Shown: one piece after another, positions 58,041-64,000 of the stretch | How the letters are laid out: every line of letters begins with the position of its first letter | Numbering within the stretch: position 1 is the first letter of the stretch | From: Monarcha castaneiventris obscurior | Lineage: Eukaryota > Chordata > Aves > Passeriformes > Monarchidae | Assembly (NCBI GenBank): GCA_026261815.1 | Contig: JAMPIT010000856.1 | Span: forward strand, 8,354,001 to 8,418,000 | DNA length: 64,000 nucleotides | Reading direction: 5' to 3' | Translations under genes and position numbers: made by a program | Notes under the pieces: generated by a model | The model's input: only the letters and a program-made list of their open reading frames with translations | Told to the model about the DNA's origin: nothing | Databases searched by the model: none

Positions 58041-58984
58041 GCCAATTTTCATTGGGGTTCTTCCAGGCCGGGCTGTGTGGAGCATCCCCTCTGATAATCG
58101 ACCCTCACTGCCCTGCTGAGCCTTGCTGGGACCCCCAGCCCTGCCCAAGGCCCAGCAGCTCCGATTTAAGCCCAGCCCAGGCTCTGAGCCTCAGAATGAG
58201 GTGATTTAAGGATTTTTAGCAAGGATTCTGTGTTTGATCCTGGTGCCTTTGGCTCCTGCCTGAGCTCCCTGGATGAGTCCTGGAGCTGGTTGATCCTTTG
58301 GAGCCTGCTGTCAGCCCTGGGCTCTTCCTGCTGGGTTCAGAGTGGGATCATGGAGGTGCTGCTGGAGCTGGGATGGCTCCTGGCTCATCCCAGGCTTTGG
58401 GGCACCCCTTGAGCTGGGGCTGTTGTGCCCCTGCTGCTTCCTGGGGTGAGGACACCCCTGAGCACCCCCAGCACAGCACTGGGATGACAACCAAGCGCAG
58501 CCAGCACGGAAAAGGGAGATTTCCCTGGGAAAATCCTCTCAAAGGCTCCTGTCAGAGCTGTCAGCAGCTCCGAGGTGAGGAAATGCCCCAGCCCAGCTCT
58601 CAGGGCAGCTCCACCTCCGGGAGAGGAGATGGAGCCTGTAATTCCATCCCTGGGTAATCATCTGCTGTCTGCGCTGGGATTGTCGGCAAGACAGGCACGG
58701 CTCATCCCTCAGGTCCTGCTCCTGCCTCTCACTGCTCACTCCTGGGCCTTCCAGCTCCCTGAGCCTGTCCTCTGGACCAGCTCTGGTGGCATTTACTCAT
58801 CCCAGCAGAGTGGAAAATCCATGGCTGTGCCACGGCTGCGATCCCACCCCCACATCCCGCTGCTCCAAACCTTCTCCTGCCACCCCCAGCAGGAATTTGC
58901 CGCTCACCAAAACCCTCCGCGCTCAGAGTGACCCCCCGAGCAGCCATTCCCAAGCCCAAATCGTGGCGTCCCGGCCCTGCCTGG

Positions 58985-59190
58985 GTGGCCCCGTCGCTGT
59001 AATTAACTCCAGCGAGCCCCTGTCGGTCTCTCGGAGTCAGGTTTTTAAACGCTCCATGATTTTCTGCAAAGCACAGCCTTTAGGAGGAACCACAGGGGAA
59101 GCGTTTGCTGAGCACAGCCATTAAGCAGCAGTTATGTAATGGCCATTAGCAGCATCAAAGGCCTCGCAGGATTTTCTCATCGGGCCTTGC
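58985..59190. promoter_or_regulatory. Candidate cis-regulatory patch with a D-box
   Basis: The stretch lacks repeats and contains GTAATTAACTCC, CCATTAAGCAGC and the exact D-box TTATGTAA (59132-59139), the site of PAR-bZIP and E4BP4 factors, followed by ATGGCCATTAGC. Grouping these as one element is inference. Confidence 0.25.
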
Positions 59191-59781
59191 TCCTCATCAG
59201 GGAAGGCACAGGAAGGTTTTGGGATGAGCCGCGTTTCAAGGGGTTTGTCCGGGATCTTCTCCTTCCTTCTGGGATGGATCCCGGTCTCCCCCCACAGTAG
59301 CTGGGAATGGTGAATTTGGGAGGGCTCTGCTCAAGTCCCATGGCTTCTTATGATTGAAGCTGCAGCTTTCCAGGGGGATCTGGGGAGAGGAGGCTGCTGG
59401 GGTGCCCATGGGGCAGGAATATTCCAGCTTCCAGCTCGGTGTCAGCAGGGTGCTCTGGTACCTTCACCCCGAGTGGTGGTGCTGGGTTGGGCTCTTGGTC
59501 TGCGCACATTCTAGACCTGAGAAATCCTGCAGTGATCCAACCCCTGCATTTCCAGCTATCCCAGGTTTACTGGAGCTCAGGGTGGAAGTTTTAGGGGATC
59601 CAGATGGAGCTGTTCCCATTTCTTTTTAGCATTTCTGACTCATTCTCTCAGTCTGAGCGTCAGGACGTGGTTCAGCCCTGCAGTGGTCGTTAACACCCCA
59701 GCAGCAAATTGAAAAGGGAAGAAAGGCATGGAATGACCTGGAAAGCACTTCAGGCTTCCATCTTCCTGCTGTTGGACAGCT

Positions 59782-59985
59782 CATGGAATCCTGGAATGGG
59801 TTGGGTTGGAAGAGACCTTAAAGATTCTCATTCCAACCCCTGCTGTGAGCAGAGACACCTTCCCCTACCCCAGGCTGCTCCAGCCTGGCCTTGAACACTT
59901 CCAGGGATGGGAAATCCCAGGGCAATTTCTCTGGGCACAGAGGTTTCCCAGCCCTTCAGGAGGGGCTGGAGCATGGATGAACAGC
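59782..59985 (-). mobile_element. CR1 LINE 3' fragment
   Basis: Antisense copy with GGAATGGGTTGGGTTGGAAG, GAGCAGAGACACCTTCCCC, CAGCCTGGCCTTGAACACTTCC and TTTCCCAGCCCTTCAGG. It is closer than most copies here to the general avian CR1 terminus. Confidence 0.87.
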
Positions 59986-62900
59986 CAGGCTGGGGCTGAG
60001 CACGAGGTCCTGGCTCTGATTTCTTTCACAGCCCCGTAGAGAGGGAAAACCTGAATTATTGGAGGGTCTTCCCTTGGCGCTGCTGCCAAACCCTCCCAGC
60101 TGAAACCAAAACTGGATCTGAACAAAATCCAGGGGCCAGCGAGGCAAGGGAGGGTCCTAACCCCAAATTTTCTGGATTAAAGGAGGTATAAGTGAATCAC
60201 AAAGAGCTGCTTCAAATCCAGCCTTGCCCTGCTGAGTCCTGCCCTGCAGCTTCCCGGGCCTGCAGCTTTTCCAGAGGCATCACATGGAAGGGCTGACTTT
60301 GATTTTTGCTGTCACTCTTCTTTCCCATGGAAACCTTTTCTTCTCAATCCCCCTCGAAAGTCGGCAGCTCCGAGTAAAGCGACTATTTTTGAGTTTCCCT
60401 CATTGTGACAGAAATTTGGGGACTTTCTGGAGGTGCACTGGGAATATCTGCTTTTCTCTCCCTGCTGTTGGGAGCTGCGCTGTTACCGGGCTGGAATGAG
60501 GTTATTTAAGGATTTTTCGCTGGGATTTTGAAGGAATGGCTGGGTTGTTGCAGGAGTGGGTTGGAAGTGGGGCTCTGCTCCTTGGGACCTGGGAGAATCT
60601 CTCCCTCTCTGCCCAAAGTGATCCTTCAAAACCTGGGATGCTCCCTGGGATGAACTGTGCTTCCCTGGCAGTGCCAGGATGATCCTACCGCTCCGATCTG
60701 CCAGTGGGAGCTGGAGGGGGAATTCCTCAAGGAATTTTGGTGGGAAGGAGGAAGGCTCGACGTGCCTGGGTGGGAAGGAGGAGCGGAGCCAGCAGCTCCT
60801 GGGTGACATCTCTGGGATATTTATCTCCCCCTCTGGCTCCTTTCCACCCTCCTGTGCTGCTCCTGGTGGAAATCAAGGAATTGGGTCAGCCCCAGCCTGT
60901 CTGGGCTCTTCTCCTGGGGCTGCTCCGTGTGCGTTGGGATGCAGAGCAGCATTTTCCAGTCTGGGAGCCTTTCAAGGAACTCAGCGGCTCGGAAGGCGGG
61001 AGGGGAGGGAGCTGTGAGGTGCTTTGTGTTTCACTGCTGCCTCAGGACACGTCCAACGTGAATTTTCAGCCTTGATTAACTTGGGAGCCACTCGAGTTTG
61101 TTCTGCCTTTGGCTGCTGCGAGCTGGGAGGAGGCTCCGGCAGCTCGGAATTTGTCAGGAAGGCGTTGAATTGCTGCTCCTGCCTTTGCTCAGCAGGATTC
61201 CCTGGGAAAACAGGGAATTCATCCCACGCGGTGCTGAGCTCCTGCCACCTTTTCCCTTCCCTCCTCCGCTCCCCAAAGCCGAGGCAGGACTGTGCTCAGC
61301 GGTGCTCCAACAGTTGGGATGCGTGCATGGGATGGACAGGGTGGGAAAACTGCCCCTGGGGGAGGATGGAGCAGAGGATGATCCATTAGGAGTGGGAGGA
61401 AAATGGATTTTCCTGCCCCTCTGTTGTCCCAGGGACAGGGAAAGGGAAATCCAGAGGCTGTGCAGGGAGCAGGGCTGGGAAAGGGGTGTTAAACCTCTCT
61501 GATGGGATAACAGATCCATCCTGGGGCCTGGCCGCTCCTGTCTTTCCCCCAGAGCTCTCCTAATTAGTGCGTTCATTAGCATTAATGAGTGATTTGACTC
61601 TACCTGTTGGCAAGGAAGACTTGGAGGTGGATGGTCCTGGCAGAACTCATCCATTTATTTGGGGGATGTTGGGGATTCCCTCATTCTGCAGCATTTTTTG
61701 TATCTCGTTCTTGCTCTCCTTCTTTCCCCTCTTTGGTTCTGCCAGGAAAAAAAAAGGCGGGGGGGAAAGTCTTAAGAAAAGGCCCAAAATTCGCAGTGTT
61801 TGCTGCCAGTTTGGGTCCCTTCCTCTCTCACTGGGTGGTGCTGGGGCATCCCACAGGAGCAGCCCCTTCCCAGTGGGATGGAGGCTCCTGGCAGACAGGG
61901 AAAGAGGGAAAAGTTGGGCAGAAACTGCCCCCCAAGTGACTGATTCTGTCCTAGGGACAAGCTTTAGCTTGGAAATGATTTGGGGACAGCTGCAAAAGTG
62001 AGGAAAGCAGAGGAAAGGGAGGAGGAAAGGGAGGCTCAAACCTGTCAGGCAGCAGCAGAACCGACCCAGCTTCCCCCACCCCTTCCCAGCCGAGCTGGGC
62101 TTTGTTTCCTGCTTGGATTTCCCTCCCACAGCCTCCAAACGGCTCCGTTGTGCTGCTCCTCCAGATCGTTCGTGCCCAGATCTTCTCTGTGCAGCTCCTC
62201 AGACTCCAGCCCGGGGCTCTGTGTCCTCAGGCAGCCCTTCTTCATCCCAAAGCTCCCCAAATGGGGATTCATGGGATGCACAGAGCCTCTCCAACTGCGT
62301 GTGGCTCCTCAGGACCATTCCGGAGGGATGGGGGTTGATCCTGTGGTTTGCCTTTCGGGAGTTAAAGTCACTTCTCAGGTGTCTCCTCTCTCCTCCTTGT
62401 TCCTTTTCCCAGATTCTCCAGCTCTTCCCAAGTTTTCCTGCACCTCAGTGTGTTTAATCCTCTGCAGTCCCCCCCTCTGTGTGCCGCTGCTGGTTGGTGT
62501 CTGATGTGGCTGCTGCAGCTCCTGGCCCATTCTCCAGCCTGTTTTATATGGAAATTTCCTCCCAGGGAAGCCAGCTGGTGGGAGGGCAAGGAAAAGGCTT
62601 GCAGGCAGTCTGGGAGGAAAAACATCTTCCCGTTTTTTCTTGGATCTGAGGCCCATTTACAGGGCAGGTGATGTTACAGTTCTGGCTGGAGGCGTGGGAT
62701 GTGCAAGGCGAGGGGAGGAGCTGCTGAACACAAATAATTCCCAGCCAACAATGCCCGATTCCTGGGATGTGCTCCTTTTTCCTCTCCCATTCCTGGAGCT
62801 GATGAACCCTCCACGCCCATCTCAGGGAACTGGATGATGGAAGAGAACCAAATTCCCCAGGGAAGTTGTTGAGGGCTGATTTCCCCTCAGCTCTGCTCTG

Positions 62901-63853
62901 CAGCAATTGTTCTCTCCTTAAACTCCCGCTTGGCTCGAGGGTTTTGGGCAGCAATTCCGAGCAATTGTATGGAATAACACTTGTTAAAGCCAAATCTCTT
63001 CACTGGATAGGGACATTCAGGGAGAGATAAAAATAGAGCTGTCCTGGCTGGAAGAATTACCTGGTTATCTTCTGCCCACATCTCTGATAATGTGTGTGTT
63101 GTCTCTCCCTTATCTCCCGGTGATTATGGAGCATCTCAGATCCCTGGAGCTGGGAAAACAGTGGATAAAGTTGGCTCTGGAGCAATGCAGCTTCTCAGTT
63201 GGAGCCCTGAGCGCTGCAGGCTCTCACCAACGCTGAGCTCACGGCCCAGAAAGTGCCAGATCTGGGACACAGCTCGGGCAAAAGCAGCTCCTGCCGCGCT
63301 GCAATTCCAGCATTTCCTTATCCAGGCTGAGACAGAGCCATCGGCTTCGTCCAAGCCGATCCAAGCAGATCTGCACGTGGTTCCCATTAATGTGGGCTCT
63401 TCTTTTTTTCATGGAAGTACAGAGGGAATTGGGAGATGGCCTCTGGCTGGGTCTGTCCTTGTGAGAGCTCAGCCCCCTCAGGCGAGACGTCCTGAGGGGC
63501 AAATTTATTGGGAAGCTGCTCTGGATCGGAAGGGTTATCTTCAAATCCTTCCAGAGAACCCAAAAGCTCCCTGGATTTTTGGGAAGAACCTGATCCTCTG
63601 GGATTTTCTCTTCACCCCCTCTCATTTCATGCTTTTACCTGCTTTGTTTGCTTGGGGAAACTCAGGCTGATCTTTACTGGGAGATCGCTGGGGGCCCTGC
63701 AGGGTATTTAAAGGATTTGATTTTAGGGGCTGGAATCTTGACTGGGACTTCCTGAAGACTGAAGGGACAGCAACCAACCCCTTTTTCCTGCTGCTAAAAC
63801 AAGGGATGAACCATTTTCTCCTCATCCTTCTCCTTCTTTCCCCCCTGCTCCAG

Positions 63854-64000
63854 GACGTACAACCTGACCTTCCTGCATCCCTACTACCGGCCGGACGAGG
63901 CGGAGGAGAACCCCTTCATCTGCTCCTCACACCGGGAGAACGGGATGCAGAGGTGCTCCAACATTCCCAGCAGGAAGGAGTCCAAGGTGGAGTGCACCCT
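63854..64000 (+). CDS. CACNA1H: CACNA1H exon (partial): domain I extracellular loop before the pore
   Basis: The first base completes methionine from the previous exon; 48 codons and two bases follow before the window ends inside the exon. The product ([20 protein letters not shown].. then [19 protein letters not shown]..) is the large extracellular S5-pore loop of domain I. NLTF, HPYY-type, EENPFICSS and NGMQ.CS match Cav3.2 in order. Cysteines of this loop form the disulphide-braced outer turret of T-type channels. NLT is a possible N-glycosylation sequon. The acidic stretch DEAEE precedes the conserved NPFIC. The selectivity-filter glutamate lies further downstream, outside the window. Confidence 0.95.

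Larger units (their letters stand above)
57561..63853 (+). other. CACNA1H: Intron between S5 exon and outer-loop exon
   Basis: This 6293-base phase-2 intron runs from GTAAGT to CTGCTCCAG. It contains antisense CR1-type fragments at 57985-58040 and 59782-59985 and a candidate regulatory patch near 59.1 kb. I recognise nothing in 60000-63850. Confidence 0.9.

Noticed and set aside
44771..64000. CACNA1G, CACNA1I or a sodium-channel gene instead of CACNA1H
   Set aside because: The DGHNVS loop, VECQSERC and the [13 protein letters not shown] loop agree with Cav3.2; sodium and high-voltage-activated channels differ throughout S1-S5.
1..64000. tRNA, rRNA, CRISPR or prokaryote-like operons
   Set aside because: None seen; intron-exon structure and CR1 elements show a vertebrate nuclear locus.

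Overview
The window looks like bird nuclear DNA, most likely a songbird. It is saturated with 3'-terminal fragments of CR1 LINEs, the dominant avian retroposon, and has a GC-rich background full of short GGAAT/ATTCC-type words. The only protein-coding gene I can support is the 5' part of a T-type voltage-gated calcium channel gene on the + strand, best matched to CACNA1H (Cav3.2). Order and species assignment are inference; the channel family is clear from the translated exons.

Five coding exons lie in the right third: 44771-44882, 46538-46671, 51531-51628, 57401-57560 and 63854 to the window end. Reading phases join exactly across all four junctions. Together they encode most of homologous domain I: S1 and its outer loop, S2-S3, the S3-S4 loop and S4 voltage sensor, the S4-S5 linker and S5, then the start of the large extracellular loop before the pore. 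The N-terminal exon(s), promoter and everything after this loop are outside the window.

Positions 1-44770 are interpreted as the 3' part of one very large intron. Its 3' end is unusual: there is no usable AG, but a near-perfect minor-spliceosome (U12) branch-point motif is followed about 12 bases later by a terminal AC directly before the exon. This is therefore predicted to be an AT-AC intron. The other splice sites are ordinary GT-AG.

The big intron holds about 19 CR1 fragments, several minisatellites (436-905, 3040-3200, 16361-16612, 18116-18430), local segmental duplications (21321-21855, 32941-33275, 44401-44540), an AT-rich homeodomain-type cluster near 20.2 kb, and a 1.7 kb almost pure polypyrimidine tract at 39.7-41.4 kb. 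Regulatory-looking motifs include a perfectly inverted pair of RFX X-boxes near 3.4 kb with two further X-boxes at 24.5 and 43.1 kb. The smaller introns carry more CR1 copies, a 59-bp minisatellite abutting the donor of the S4 exon, a 242-bp tandem duplication, a (TTTTTA)n tract and a possible endogenous-retrovirus-derived segment at 56.64-57.08 kb. No tRNA, rRNA, CRISPR array or second gene was recognised. Most open frames here are chance products of repeats and low-complexity sequence.
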